Origin: Pyropia haitanensis | Lineage: Eukaryota > Rhodophyta > Bangiophyceae > Bangiales > Bangiaceae | NCBI GenBank assembly: GCA_008729055.1 | Contig: SDUX01000005.1 | Span: 248,001-312,000 of the forward strand | DNA length: 64,000 bases | Direction of reading: 5' to 3' | Shown here: in pieces, positions 20,001 through 29,693 of the stretch | Layout of the letters: the number at the start of each line of letters is the position of its first letter | Position numbering within the stretch: the first letter of the stretch is position 1 | Notes under the pieces: generated by a model | What the model was told of the DNA's origin: nothing | Database searches by the model: none | Seen by the model: the letters and a program-made list of their open reading frames with translations, nothing else | Translations under genes and position numbers: made by a program

Positions 20001-20420
20001 ATGCTCAACCTCGTGGAGCAGCACTGGATCTCTGCGGAGGTGCTGCCGCAAGAGGGCAAGATCAACATCTTTGACTCGTCAGACGGCGGCTTCAAGGGCG
20101 AGAAGGACTTCGCCGTCGGCAGGGTGAAGCTTTTTGCACAAGAGGTGGGCCGCTTGAGGCGGTTGAACAACCCTTTGGCGCCTGCAGTCGGGCAGTTTGA
20201 GGTCAAGTTTGTCAACACTCCTGTGCAGGCGGACGGCTACAACTGCGGGCCGTTTGCTTTGGGTCATTTGTGGTGTGCTGCGAATGGCCTGCAAATGGGT
20301 GACCTCTCTTACGTTGTTGGTGACCACCTGCGACTTGGCATATTGTTTACTCTCTTGGAGTGCGGGAAGCGGTACGAAGAGGCTCGCATGTCTGCTCTTG
20401 CATCGAGTGTGGTCTCCTAG
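17052..20420 (+). CDS. Ulp1-like (C48) cysteine protease of the KDZ transposon
   Basis: About 1122 residues from the first in-frame ATG (MDVPDG). The first ~330 residues are Pro/Ser/Thr-rich and probably disordered. A middle region (about 370-700) contains a Lys-rich acidic linker. The C-terminal ~230 residues look like a SUMO/Ulp1-type peptidase: H in QHWISAEV (about residue 991), D in NIFDSSDG (about 1008), a Gln in PVQADGYNC and the nucleophile C in YNCGPFALG (about 1065), giving the usual H-D-Q-C order. Ulp1 proteases cut SUMO-like modifiers. They recur in KDZ/Zisupton and some Mutator-like elements, where their role in transposition is unclear. It converges with the transposase gene, with a minisatellite between them. 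No frame disruption is seen. Confidence 0.82.
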   Translation: MDVPDGYPLDYVAEIDGPFHSQPPPPLPLSQLGSHTALRSFSPVYPNALPDSLSQGGLLRHGSLPAPPTTQRVGGLQNLPLPSLAPLPPLSRDPSLRLPPLNCVKVDESRGLGGNTGAADCDMPRNGVFTALAVAAPGSPMRGAGATARGQLPLLTEPVPGSRDADWVRGEAAPLLSQPATFFFPPSLGSPSGATPTLPSQVDPPACAPLTLAPSSDAVGAADRERPTSPGLPFAATPSAMNARPDLTILPSTTGRQHPSDGGQDPLTGTPTASNDATPSPASSPAGRFPPDSTASPATPPAPRTSPSPWQSAGTPPTSTTASQPASSAPPSSHRAPGLQQVVPVSLGPSGLGLMQAIATLARQLVDGHSGPVKLTGFYAVLQASTDGQSDRPQSVIIDCCGAKRTVEEKDLIMSAWKKQNAGDVGTQPKQGTPAALKKSPSPSKTVDAPSKAKDGDASSGSDATDKESIPALALNSAEMLLSLPKVDKGVRTLSLKERNAMLSRCGLRSYKQLTYNVAKAIFKRAHSVIVGRGVRKNEFSWTLVTPHELLLNRWSMAGASLTVDGGCFFPPDSRNASQRGIGIERRRIALCVAAHVSPFWGAIVRDYFESNPVNKVALPKRFRGGDDAFANASGRGSRRRKLRKLSEAAKVKNADVKDDGGKIPDESDDEYKEDEPASNGEQPLAPVRISELARAVALPFEDLLLLEPCPLLPSSAVVSAVSVSAAEFEIVRQEEEALRVVLPRELIKRAFQLLESVDKSTAGMDLDGGSPSVTSDAALSSAAVPPASPAVSITVGAHPQMRCSSASLVHMSSVLSLNDQLQRCNAFHSWIHSLRTSTAPFPWELEFLVGSRLSVARVADQVLVACTKKRMSDPAWRYFLASAGAGGDVAGSNLFGGCTVAFSDIVLGGQREYMTNGVLDAALAEMRLHPSLRVMPAYVLLSGQSAAFTTCHKRRVDEEEAVRKIREVYDVMPPGRYERILMMLNLVEQHWISAEVLPQEGKINIFDSSDGGFKGEKDFAVGRVKLFAQEVGRLRRLNNPLAPAVGQFEVKFVNTPVQADGYNCGPFALGHLWCAANGLQMGDLSYVVGDHLRLGILFTLLECGKRYEEARMSALASSVVS

Positions 20421-20539
20421 ACTGGGTACAAACCTCCATTTCTGTTTCTCAACCGTTCCCCTCAGAGGACAACGCTCATTGCACAACCGAGCTCCGTCCC
20501 ACAGCGGCGTTGCGGAGCGGGAAAGCGGAGGGGGGAGGT

Positions 20540-21370
20540 GGTCGGCGTGGGCGGGGCGGTCAGCGCGGGCGGGGAGGTCGGCGTGCGCAGGGCGGTCGGC
20601 GTGCCCTGGGCGGTCGGCGTGGGCAAACCGGTCGGCGTGGGCAGGGGGGTTGACGTCGACGGGGTGGTTGGCGTAGGCAGGGGGGTCGGCGCGGGCGGGG
20701 CGGTCGGCGTTGGCAGAGGGGTCGGTGTGGGTACGGGGGTCGGCGCGGGCGGGGCAGTCGGCGTGGGCAGGGGGGTCGGCCTCGGCGGGGCGGTCGGCGT
20801 GGGCGGGGCGTTCAGCGCGGGCCCGGTGGTCGGAGCGGGCAGCGGGGTCGTCGTGGCCACGGTGGTCGGCGTGGGCGGGGCGGTCAGCGCGGGCGGGGTG
20901 GTCGGCGTGGGCGGGGCGGTCAGCGCGGGCCCGGTGGTCGGCGCGGGCAGCGGGGTCGTCGTGGCCACGGTGGTCGGCGTGGGCGGGGCGGTCGGCGCGG
21001 GCGGGGTGGTCGGCGTGGGCGGGGCGGTCGGCGTGGGCGGGGTGGTCGGCGTGGGCGGGGCGTTCAGCGCGGGCGGGGTGGTCGGCGCGGGCAGCGGGGT
21101 CGTCGCGGCCACGGTGGTCGGCGTGGGCGGGGCGGTCGGCGCGGGCAGGGTGGTCGGCGTGGGCGGGGCGGTCAGCGCGGGCCCGGTGGTCGGCGCGGGC
21201 AGCGGGGTCGTCGTGGCCACGGTGGTCGGCGTGGGCGGGGCGGTCGGCGTGGGCGGGGTGGTCGGCGTGGGCGGGGCGGTCAGCGCGGGCGGGGTGGTCG
21301 GCGTGGGCAGGGGGCACGGCGCGGGAGGCCTGGTCAGCGTGGGCGGGGCAGTCGGCTGCTGTACTGCGCT
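20540..21370. repeat. GC-rich minisatellite between the two KDZ-element genes
   Basis: Tandem array built on an 18-bp unit close to GTCGGCGTGGGCGGGGCG. It has a longer superunit containing GTGGTCGGCGCGGGCAGC and GGGGTCGTCGTGGCCACG that recurs at about 20829, 20937, 21087 and 21189. Because 18 is a multiple of three it is open in several frames (VGVGGA-like on plus, Ala/His/Asp-rich on minus). I treat those ORFs as artefacts. It sits just after the protease stop codon. Confidence 0.85.
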
Positions 21371-21380
21371 ATCCAGTTAG

Positions 21381-22255
21381 GTGGGCCGCTTGGCGCCCTC
21401 CCGCATCGCTGAAGGAGTGCTCAGTCCAGCCGATCCGTGCGGGCTTGAAAATTTCAAACCAGGCCGGAACGGCCACTCAGTAGAGGCCCTGATCCATGGC
21501 TTGAGGGGCCCACAGTCGTGCAGCCGCCGTCAGAAACGATCGAGGTGCAGCACTTGTCCCCAGTCTCGTAGGGCAGGGTACGCTGGCAGTCGTTGCCGCG
21601 ACCTCCTTACCAAAGCACACTAGGACATGCGGATGGCATGTACGAGTGACGACGGTTACGTCTAGAATGAAGAAGGGGGTTGGCGGACGTGGGGGTGCGA
21701 CAGCGGTCGGCACTGCTCGCGTGCTGTGGTTGGCGCAGTTCGCAGTGCATGAAAGCGCCAGCAAGCTCATACTGCTGCAAGTATGGGACCCATGTCGCAC
21801 CCTTCTGAAACCGTAGCGTATCCAGGGATATAATGCAGGCGCAACCTGCACGACACATTGATGGACGTGACACGGCGAGTCCTCCATCGATAGACGGTTA
21901 ATGATGTAGTGGGACGGCGGGCGGACCGCGGCCACACAGACTGCCACCAAGTTCCGACTTCTCTCGACACCTACTCTTTAGGCGAGCGCTGCCGGCGATG
22001 CCACCTGTACCCGTCGGACGAGCGCCGTTGCCAGCGCGAGTGACCTCCACAACAGTCCATACACACACAGTGGACGCCGGCGGCTGCTGTGAGGAGTCTC
22101 GCACAGCAGTCGCGTCCAGAGCACCGCCGTACCTTCAGTCGTTGTGTCACATCAAACTGCCCAGCATGCTGGGCCGCGCAGGCTCGCCCAAGGATGATCC
22201 ACAGCGAGTCCTGTTGGTAGTGGGCCAGTCCAGGTTATTGAAAGAGTCACGCGCT
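21381..22255. other. Spacer between minisatellite and KDZ transposase 3' end
   Basis: About 870 bp of ordinary composition with short unrelated ORFs on both strands. I see no gene. It should hold the transcription ends of the convergent protease and transposase genes, but no unambiguous AATAAA was found on either side. Confidence 0.4.
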
Positions 22256-25200
22256 TTATTCCACTTCTTTGTCTACGTGCGTACGGCGGTACCACTCCGG
22301 CCACTTGATCCTGGTGTCCTTGGTGGCCTTGTCGCGGTACATGGCGACGACGTTTGACAGCGCCTGCTGGTAGACAGTGAAGATGATGAAGGCGTCTTGC
22401 TTCATCTGGCGTAGATGATGCTGCTGCCGACGCGAGATGGCGTTGCGCTCTTCAGATGATGACGTGTTGGTCCCGTCCATCGAGACGTAGGCGTCCGGCG
22501 ACATCGCCTTGCTGCACAGGGTGTGGTTCTTGCGCCAATGGAAGCGATCCACCCGAAGCGCCACCTTCTTGGCTACGAGCGGGAGGCGGACCAGTGCCGT
22601 CTTCAGCGCCGCGCATGCAAAGTCGTACACGATGGTGTCTGACAGCGTCGCAAACCGCTGCACAACGAACTCGATGGGCATTCTCTGGCTCTCAGACTTG
22701 TCCAGCACCACAACGCCCAAGCACTTGGGGTGAGCGCACGTGCAAAACCCACCAAACGTCCCGCCGGTGTGGCTCTGCTGCTTCCCCATCTGGTGCTGGC
22801 AGTTTGGGGCGTCCGTCTGCGCACTGGCGGCACCCACAAAGCCAGGCAACGAGCGCAGAAGCGGCAGACCAGGCGCCCAAACGCCTGTCTTGAGGAAGTT
22901 CTCCGACTCACCTTCAGGGAGCCCGTGCGCGGCGGCGTAGTCAGCTGCAGTTGCGGGGGGGACCAACCACGTGTCTTGGAACTGCTGCGGGGTGAACGAC
23001 TCGTCCGAATGGGCCAGTACCATGGCTCGCTTCGTGTACGGCTCCTCGTCGCCATCGCCGTCATCGCTGGAGCCGTCCGTTTGCGTGCTCATAGACTGGT
23101 CGTCCGCCGGGGCCTGCGCCGCCGCCACGTACTCATCGTATTCCTCCCGAGTCTCCATTATAGAAAGGAGAAGCTCGGCAAACACCCGACGTGTGTCAGG
23201 ACTGCCACAGAGCGCAGGTGCGAGGCACGCCACAGCTCCCCGCAGCAGCCGCAGCTCCGTGACGTCCGTCCGGCCCACAACGTCCGCCAACTTCTCCGTC
23301 GTAAAGCCGTCATCAAGCAAGCAGTTAAACACGGCCTCAACAGCCGCCCAGTTGTCGCACGGCGCCCAGACAGTAAACGGGTCCACTGCCACTGCCCGCA
23401 CGAAGTCCACCACCTTCGAGGTCGACGCCACCGTGCCTGGAAAACCGGAGTGCATCGGCAGCAACACCGGACGAGCGCGCGCAGCGCCACTCTCCCCGCC
23501 AGTATCTGCAAGCGCGGGCTCTGCAAGCAGCTCGGCGTACGACAGCAGCGGCGCATTGTCGTCCCAGAAACTGTCCGGTGGCCGATACGGGCGCCCAGGG
23601 TCAATCTCGTCGACCAGGGTCTTTTGCACCGCCGTGGGTCCGCCACTGTCCGACCCGTCACCGTCGCTCGCCCAGCCGTCCTGCCCTTCTGCTGCCGCCG
23701 CCTCTGCTGCCTGGTTGAAGTCAACGCCAGCGCTGGTTTCGTCATTCGCCAAGACGCCATCTTCGTCCGAGCCGCTCACCTCAGCGTAATCCTCGGAAAG
23801 ATCGGCTGCCGTGTCATGGACCGCGTCCATCAGCGGCTTCGGCACACGTCGAAGGAGGTCGACAGGGCCGCCAATGATGTCCATAGCGACAGCACGAGCG
23901 GCGCGGCGACACATAAAAACGAGGCGCAGAAACTCAATCAGCTCAAGCCTCATGCCGCCGTCCTCGACCGGGTCCCAACCGCGCTCCTTCTTGCGCGCTC
24001 TGGTCTCTCCCAGCGTGCTGCCCGCAAGCGTCGTTTCCACGCCGTCCACCCGTACGTAGCCGGTAAGAACAACAAACGCCATCACAGTACCGCGCATCGC
24101 GGAAAGAGTGGTGATTGTGTTACGACCGGGGCTGCCTGCGGAGGACATGACCCCGCCTAGTGCCTTCGCCAGCGCCTCATCCCTGATGACATGCGCGTAC
24201 ACCGAAGCCCGAGCGATCGGCGACACCGACACTGCCGACCGCGAGAACGGCACCATGAACTTGAGGCGGTAGCCCAGCTGCAATCCATCGAAGCAGATGG
24301 TGGCGTAGCTGCCGTCCTGGCGCACGCAGGTCGCACATTGCGTCACAGTAGCAGGGAGGCCGGCGTTCACGAGCGACAGGTACAGCACAACAGCCTTGCG
24401 GAGAGTGCTCACGGAGCTCATTGCCTCGACTGCGTCGGGGTACACGTGGTCTTGGGAGAGCTCCCGAAACGCCTCGCGTAGGTACGACGACGAGCGCAGG
24501 GAGCAGCCATTCCGGGACAGGCTGACGGCCGTCTCAAACAAGAACACTTCGGAGTAGGCTGTGGATGACGACGTAAACACGATGCCGCGGTCTCGACCGC
24601 TCGGGATCACCCTCAAGTTGCACTCGCCACATCGCCAAACATAGATTACGCCCTTGGCAACTCCTTCACCACACTCAACAAGCACCTCCCGCCGCGAGAG
24701 CTCTGAGCATCGCCCAACGCAGCAGAAAGGGCACCGCTCTGCGGCAGGAAAAAAGAGCAAGATTGAAGTGTCCCGAAGAGAGCGCAAGATGGACGCGCGC
24801 TCAACCTGCGCGGCTCGCGGCGGCACGATGTGGCGCGGCTGGGTTGACTGCGGCGTCTGCTTCGTGCGGTCCACACGTCCGCCTCCAGTCGCCGTTCCGT
24901 CCACTGCTGGGATAGATCCTGCTACCCCGAGTTCCCCAACGACGGCGTCGCTTGCTTCCGGGCCACCATCATCTCCGCCATCGCCCGTGTCCGTCCCTGA
25001 GTCAGAATCGGAGTCTTGCTTCGGCGCGCCTTGGGCACTACGCCGTGCTTCGGCCGTAGCCGCTGCTGAGTGGTAGCAGCTCCCATCTGACGTTCGACAG
25101 GAATAGCAGATCCAGTTCGCGCTTCGCGTCTTGCGTACTACTGCAAACGGCCAGCTACCGCCGGGCATCCTCACTACGCAAGTAGATGGTCCGTAGAGCA

Positions 25201-25933
25201 CCGCACGACCCACCGCCCGCGACCGCACACGCAGCGATGCGCTCAAGATCTCAAACACGTCCGCCATTGTTACTCCCAACGCGGCTCGAACCGCGTCCAG
25301 AGCTCGCTCCATGGGCTCCTGTAGGGAGCACGCAGCATCACGAAGGCACGCCTCTGCTGCACTGCAGGCGCATACAACGCCCTTGTCCGCCAACGTGGCC
25401 TCGACGGCCACGGCCAGATGGCGCCCCTCGTCATCCCGGGACCCACTGGACCCGTACTTGAGTAGAACGCCAATAGACCCGCTGCGTGAAAGGTCCCACG
25501 CCTTCGTGCTAAGTGCCCGGTCCGTGACCTTGGCAAGGGAGTGGCGCAAGCTGCACAAGCCTTCGAGGTCGACGTAGGAAGCCTCCTCGGGCTCAAACAG
25601 CTCGGTTAGGTTGAGGAAGGCGCTGGTCGCCAGCAGAACGACCAAGACATTGTAGACTGACTCGCGCACCACAAGCGCAGACCCTGGCGTCCGCCCAGGG
25701 CCGCGCCGAGGATAGCCGCCAGGCCGCTTCACGAAGCCCAACGGCCGACTCAGCGTTACACCATCCGTCGCGCCGACCAGGTCCTCGAAGTCGATGAAAG
25801 CTACGTCCCCGCCAGGTGCACACCGTCCGCTCACCATCATGTCTTCTTGAGAAAAACAGGCAGCCCTAGAAGCCGCCAGCACATCTTCCACTGTGGAGTA
25901 CACGACGTCGTCCTGCTCCATCCTGTCCGACAT
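22256..25933 (-). CDS. KDZ-family (Kyakuja-Dileera-Zisupton) transposase
   Basis: 1225 residues, starting MSDRMEQDD (a second Met at residue 5 is equally possible). A SWIM-like zinc motif C-x2-C-x6-C-x-H lies at residues 276-288. A second Cys cluster (CPFC...CGEC) lies roughly at 395-440. The catalytic RNase H-like core is split. The first acidic residue is probably the D in ICFDGLQLGYR. A long acidic, variable insert follows. The C-terminal part has YDFACAAL, DRFHWRKNH, a Cys (TLCSKAMSPDAY) and a SSSEERNAIS segment supplying the likely last Glu, then a helix-rich end. These D, DxFHxxxH, C and N-x-S-x-x-E features are the KDZ signature. It would bind the ends and cut and paste the element. 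The frame is intact, so the element may be autonomous. Family assignment is from remembered motifs, not a search. Confidence 0.8.
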   Translation of the reverse strand: MSDRMEQDDVVYSTVEDVLAASRAACFSQEDMMVSGRCAPGGDVAFIDFEDLVGATDGVTLSRPLGFVKRPGGYPRRGPGRTPGSALVVRESVYNVLVVLLATSAFLNLTELFEPEEASYVDLEGLCSLRHSLAKVTDRALSTKAWDLSRSGSIGVLLKYGSSGSRDDEGRHLAVAVEATLADKGVVCACSAAEACLRDAACSLQEPMERALDAVRAALGVTMADVFEILSASLRVRSRAVGRAVLYGPSTCVVRMPGGSWPFAVVRKTRSANWICYSCRTSDGSCYHSAAATAEARRSAQGAPKQDSDSDSGTDTGDGGDDGGPEASDAVVGELGVAGSIPAVDGTATGGGRVDRTKQTPQSTQPRHIVPPRAAQVERASILRSLRDTSILLFFPAAERCPFCCVGRCSELSRREVLVECGEGVAKGVIYVWRCGECNLRVIPSGRDRGIVFTSSSTAYSEVFLFETAVSLSRNGCSLRSSSYLREAFRELSQDHVYPDAVEAMSSVSTLRKAVVLYLSLVNAGLPATVTQCATCVRQDGSYATICFDGLQLGYRLKFMVPFSRSAVSVSPIARASVYAHVIRDEALAKALGGVMSSAGSPGRNTITTLSAMRGTVMAFVVLTGYVRVDGVETTLAGSTLGETRARKKERGWDPVEDGGMRLELIEFLRLVFMCRRAARAVAMDIIGGPVDLLRRVPKPLMDAVHDTAADLSEDYAEVSGSDEDGVLANDETSAGVDFNQAAEAAAAEGQDGWASDGDGSDSGGPTAVQKTLVDEIDPGRPYRPPDSFWDDNAPLLSYAELLAEPALADTGGESGAARARPVLLPMHSGFPGTVASTSKVVDFVRAVAVDPFTVWAPCDNWAAVEAVFNCLLDDGFTTEKLADVVGRTDVTELRLLRGAVACLAPALCGSPDTRRVFAELLLSIMETREEYDEYVAAAQAPADDQSMSTQTDGSSDDGDGDEEPYTKRAMVLAHSDESFTPQQFQDTWLVPPATAADYAAAHGLPEGESENFLKTGVWAPGLPLLRSLPGFVGAASAQTDAPNCQHQMGKQQSHTGGTFGGFCTCAHPKCLGVVVLDKSESQRMPIEFVVQRFATLSDTIVYDFACAALKTALVRLPLVAKKVALRVDRFHWRKNHTLCSKAMSPDAYVSMDGTNTSSSEERNAISRRQQHHLRQMKQDAFIIFTVYQQALSNVVAMYRDKATKDTRIKWPEWYRRTHVDKEVE

Positions 25934-25939
25934 CTTGTG

Positions 25940-27050
25940 CAGGTGGCAGGGCTACCCACGCCCGGTGCCTGCCAGGGCGACCTCAGGCAGCGGCGACGCC
26001 GACCGCGGCGACCGCGGCGACAACCGCGGCAGCCGGCGGCCGCAGGTGGGGCGGCGGCACCAACCGCGGCGACTGCGACGGACACGGTGGTGCCTACAGC
26101 GGCGGGCGCGGTTGCGGCCGGCTACTGCGGCGGCCGCGGCACCCGGCGGCCGCGGCGGGGGCGGTCGGGCCAACCACGGCCGTCGTGGCGGTGGACGGCG
26201 ACGACGGCAGCAGCGGCGGCGGCGACCGCTACAGCGGTGGCGGACGGCGGCCGCCGACGCACCGAGCGGGCGCGGTGGGCGCGGTGGGCGCGGCGGGCGC
26301 GGCAGCGACGCCCGCGGTAGGGGCGGCGGCGGCCGGCGACGGCGGGGGTCGCCGTTCTTGGGACCGCAACGGCGGCGGCGGACGGCGGGAGCCGATGCAG
26401 CCGGCGGGCACGGAGGGCCTGGCGGCGCCGACTGCAGCGATCGTGGCAGCGACCGGCGACGGCGGCGACCGCTGCAGCCGGCGGTCGTGGCGGGGGCAGC
26501 CGCGGGCGACGACCGCAGCAGTCGTGGCAGCGATCAGCGACGTCGGCGGCCGCGGCCGCCGGCGGCGACGGCGGTGGCAGCCGCGGCCGACGACGGTGGC
26601 GGCCGCGGTGGACGTGGCTGCGGCGGCGACGGCGGCGGGGGCGACGGCGGCGGGGGCGACGGCGGCGCGGTCGGCGGAGGCGGCGGCGGCGGGGGCGGAG
26701 GCGACGGCGCGGCCACGGCGGAGGCAGCGGCGGCGACGGCGGCGGCCGCGGCAGCCGCTCGTGACCGCGGCGGCCGCTCGTGACCGCGGCGGCCGCGTCG
26801 GCCGCGGCCGCCGGCAGCCGCGCCGGGGGCGGCGGGGACGACGGAGGCGACCGCGGTGGCCCAGGCGGCAGCCGGCAGCCGCGGCGGCCGCGGCGACCGT
26901 GGCGGTAGGGACCGCAAAAGCGAACGTGAACAGCGGTGGCCGCGGCCAGCGGGGGCGGCGGCAGGCGCCGACGGGAGATGCCGCCACGGCGGGCGGCAGC
27001 GACAGCGGCCGACGCAGCCGCGGCGGTGGCAATGGCCGGCCAGCCACGAC
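25940..27050. repeat. GGC/GCC-rich low-complexity tract beside the transposase start
   Basis: About 1.1 kb dominated by CGGCGGC-type triplet mixtures, with GCAGCGGCGGCGG-like words but no fixed period. It lies directly upstream of the transposase ATG, where a promoter would be expected. Long plus- and minus-strand ORFs across it, including one of 627 codons that runs on into Copia-B, are composition artefacts. Confidence 0.75.
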
Positions 27051-27401
27051 AGCTACATCAGGGCAATCGACGGTGGCTGGACAGCATGTGCGAGAAGGGG
27101 GGGGGGACCTTGCGGTGCGAGACGGGCGGTCGCAGCGTGACGCGGGGACGCGTACCGATGGACGATACGGGGTGCGACGGATGCCGCGCGGTGGGGAGCG
27201 GCGGGTAGCGCGATCGCGTCACCCCCCGCCGGCGGCCTGGCCAGGCGTCCGCTGGGTGCTCCAGCTGCCGAAAACGAACACAAACCATGTTGTGGCTGTC
27301 GAAATGTCAACGAAGTTCATTCAAGGAAGCCTGCCGGATTACAGCTCGTGCTCGGCCAAGGGCAGACTCGTGACAGGCTCTGCAGCGTGCTGCTGTTCAC
27401 A

Positions 27402-27500
27402 ATCCGGTAGGGCCCTTAATGATGCCTGTGAGGGGGACCTACCGGATGCGATTCCAGGTCCTCCTGGCCTACCGGACTTTGAGTGTTTAACCATGTACAG
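27402..27500 (-). repeat. Right terminal inverted repeat and subterminal motifs of the KDZ element
   Basis: The terminal repeat is 27467-27500. On the minus strand it contains TAAACACTCAAA and TCCGGTAGGC (27476 down to 27467). A second copy, TCCGGTAGG, starts 30 bp further in (27446), the same spacing as at the left end. A third copy in the opposite orientation lies at 27403-27412. Confidence 0.8.
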
Positions 27501-27505
27501 CGTAC

Positions 27506-27932
27506 TCCCGCAGCGAGACACTGGCTGCTGTTGGTCTGTACGGACCCCTGCCCCTGTTCCGGCGGGACCTTTGCGGATAGTACTGTCGGGTGGAGGGCTG
27601 CGCTCACCCAGCTTTTGCGGGGCCGGAGGGCCACCCCCTCTGCGCAGGGTCACAAAGGAGGGTGGCCTGGCGAGCGGACGCGTGAGGAGTCCCACGAGAT
27701 CGGGGGGGGGCGCGAGTGAGAGGAACCGGGGGGGTTCTAGAGGCGTGACGGTCACCGCCGCAGGCGGTCGGCTGGCGTTGCTCTTCGCCTTTGTTCTATC
27801 TTGTAAACCTGCACTCTTGGTATCGCCGATGGCGCGGCGCTTGACTTGTGTAGCTACAGGGCACGATTACGCGAGCCCTGAAGGAACAACGACCTGTGAC
27901 GCTTCTGTGACGCTTCCCCCTTACTTCCCACA
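27506..27932 (+). repeat. 5' LTR of Copia-B, right piece
   Basis: These 427 bp continue the LTR after the KDZ element and match 33457-34379 once the solo LTR is skipped. I see about six substitutions and no length change. The empty target of the solo LTR reads GCGCA here. Confidence 0.92.
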
Positions 27933-28133
27933 TTCGCGAATTACCAAGTACGGGGCCTCGAAGACTGGCTTTGTTCTTGTGCAGTTGTCCTCCCCCCCCC
28001 CCCCCCGCCCCCCGCCCCCCGCCCCCCCGCCCCCCGCCCCCTGCCCCTCTTTCGGTCCGATCGCCTGATTATCGCCGCCCCCGATCACCTGGCCCGTAGA
28101 TCCCCAGTTTCAAGCAACTATTACCTTGCCATC
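27933..28133 (+). other. Leader of Copia-B
   Basis: Untranslated leader before the gag ATG. No TGG-type primer site directly follows the LTR; it begins TTCGCGAATTACC. A C-rich stretch at about 27993-28052 consists of C homopolymers broken by single G or T. Confidence 0.5.
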
Positions 28134-29652
28134 ATGGTCGACACTGGCTTCAACAGCGACGACGCCAACGGTAGCGGCTCCTCGTCGGTTGGCAGGATCT
28201 TCGTGGAGCATGAGAACTTGAGCGAGCTGTCGCCAGTGCAGCAGGGTTTTATCCGCGTCATCCGAGGCATCGAGGAGGAGATTGGGCCCACCACGACGGG
28301 CTTCGACGTGAAGGTCATGGTGGTCGAGGCTTATCCACCGGAGAGCTTGTCCGACCCTGACTTGGCTGCCTATCCCAAGATGTACATTCAGCTCCGCAGC
28401 TGGCTGGACAAACACGGGGCCGGACTGGGCCAGCACCCTCTCGGCGTGTTTACAACCTTCTTGCGGAGCGCGTATACTTCCTGGTCTCAGACATCGACCA
28501 GGCAAAGGCACTGGTGTGAGAGCTGTTCCCACGCAGTCGTGTCCATCGCGGTGGCGGTCGGTCGAACAGCGCGAGTTCTCACACCCCTACCGGGCAGATG
28601 TCCGCCGACCGCATCGGGCAGAGTATCGGCATGCGGTACTCTAAGGACAGTACGAAGTTGACGTGGGCTGAGGACCAGGCTTCCTCAAGGTGGCACGCGA
28701 CTTCTCTCTGACGAACGAACAGAAGCTGATGTTCATGTACGACATCTTCGCCGGCGAGGCAATGCGCTTCTTCGATAGCAACGTCGACGGGAAAGTCGAG
28801 ACCATCTCTGAGGCAGTGCTGCTGATGAATAAGCAGTACAACTCGACGACCCGCCAGACGGCCGTCCAGAACCGCCTGACGAACCTCCGCCATGGCAAGC
28901 TCGTCGCTAAGGAGATGGGCAACAAGGAGGCGCTTGAGCACATTTATGAAACCATTACCAAGCTCTCGCCCCAGCTGCCCATCAACTACCGTGATGACTC
29001 CCACAAGCGCGACTACCTGCGCGTCTCCGTCGTCGGGATTCCTTGGGCCCGCCCCCCTTTGGGCCGCCTGGCGACGGTCAACATGAGCTTCGAGCAACTG
29101 TACGCCGAGCTGGTTTGCTCCCTACAGCTCGAGGAGGAGTTTGAGGAGGCCAATGATCTCAACCCGAGCGGCGCGTCCACATCCCCAGTGGTGCAGAGTA
29201 GTGCCAAGCAGACCTTTTTTGCGGGGCAGGGAATCTATGGACGCCCCAACAAGGGCGTCGGCGCAACTCGCCCTGGCCACGGCAAGGGCGGTGGCTCGTC
29301 GACCAAGGACGGCCGCGGGGCACGCTTCAACCCGCTATCCATCGCTGGCTGCTTCAACTGTGATGACCCGAAGCACGTCCTCAAGAATTGCCCAAAGCCC
29401 ATCAACACCATGAAGGCCACGGAACGCAAGGTGGCCTACTACGACAAAAAGACCAAGGGTGGGCGCACTTCTGTTGCTGCCGAGCTCTACCAGCTCGCCC
29501 TCCAGGTGAACCCGTCGGCGACCGTTGGCGATGCCCACGACCTGGAGGACGCACTGATCTTTGGCCGCCCGGACGACGGCACGACGACAGTCGAGGAGGC
29601 GGACGCGCACTACGTGGAGGGACCTGAAGATCAGGACGGCGACGCAGCGTAA
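28134..29652 (+). pseudogene. Copia-B gag, frameshifted
   Basis: Starts at the ATG at 28134 (MVDTGFNSDD). The frame is coherent to about residue 105, then shifts. The intervening stretch (about 28450-28690) contains stops in every plausible continuation. From about 28690 a new frame is coherent to 29652: a helical gag-like region, a Gly-rich segment and one CCHC knuckle (CFNCDDPKHVLKNC, nt ~29350). No protein of the original length can be made from this copy without changes. Confidence 0.75.
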
Positions 29653-29693
29653 GGGAGCTGCAGCGTCAACCAGGTGGGTTTTCTCCGGGGGAT

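Larger units (their letters stand above)
3682..27500. mobile_element. KDZ/Zisupton-like DNA transposon with nested Copia-A
   Basis: Inserted in the Copia-B 5' LTR. The target AGCGTAC is present at 3675-3681 and 27499-27505, while the uninterrupted 3' LTR has a single copy at 33450-33456. An 8-bp duplication with one mismatch (AAGCGTAC/CAGCGTAC) is also possible and would put the end at 27497. The ends are imperfect inverted repeats of about 32 bp sharing TAAACACTCAAA and TCCGGTAGGC. Without Copia-A and its TSD the element is about 11.1 kb. It carries a Ulp1-like protease gene (+) and a KDZ transposase gene (-), arranged tail to tail. KDZ-family elements carrying Ulp1-type proteases are known; this copy appears intact apart from the Copia-A insertion. 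Confidence 0.85.

Noticed and set aside
20079..21317. 412-codon minus-strand ORF with His/Ala/Asp repeats
   Set aside because: It is the reverse reading of the 18-bp minisatellite and overlaps the end of the protease gene on the other strand.
26185..28068. 627-codon plus-strand ORF
   Set aside because: It runs from the GGC-rich tract across the KDZ right end into the Copia-B LTR and leader, three unrelated pieces. The encoded Gly/Ala/Arg runs are composition.
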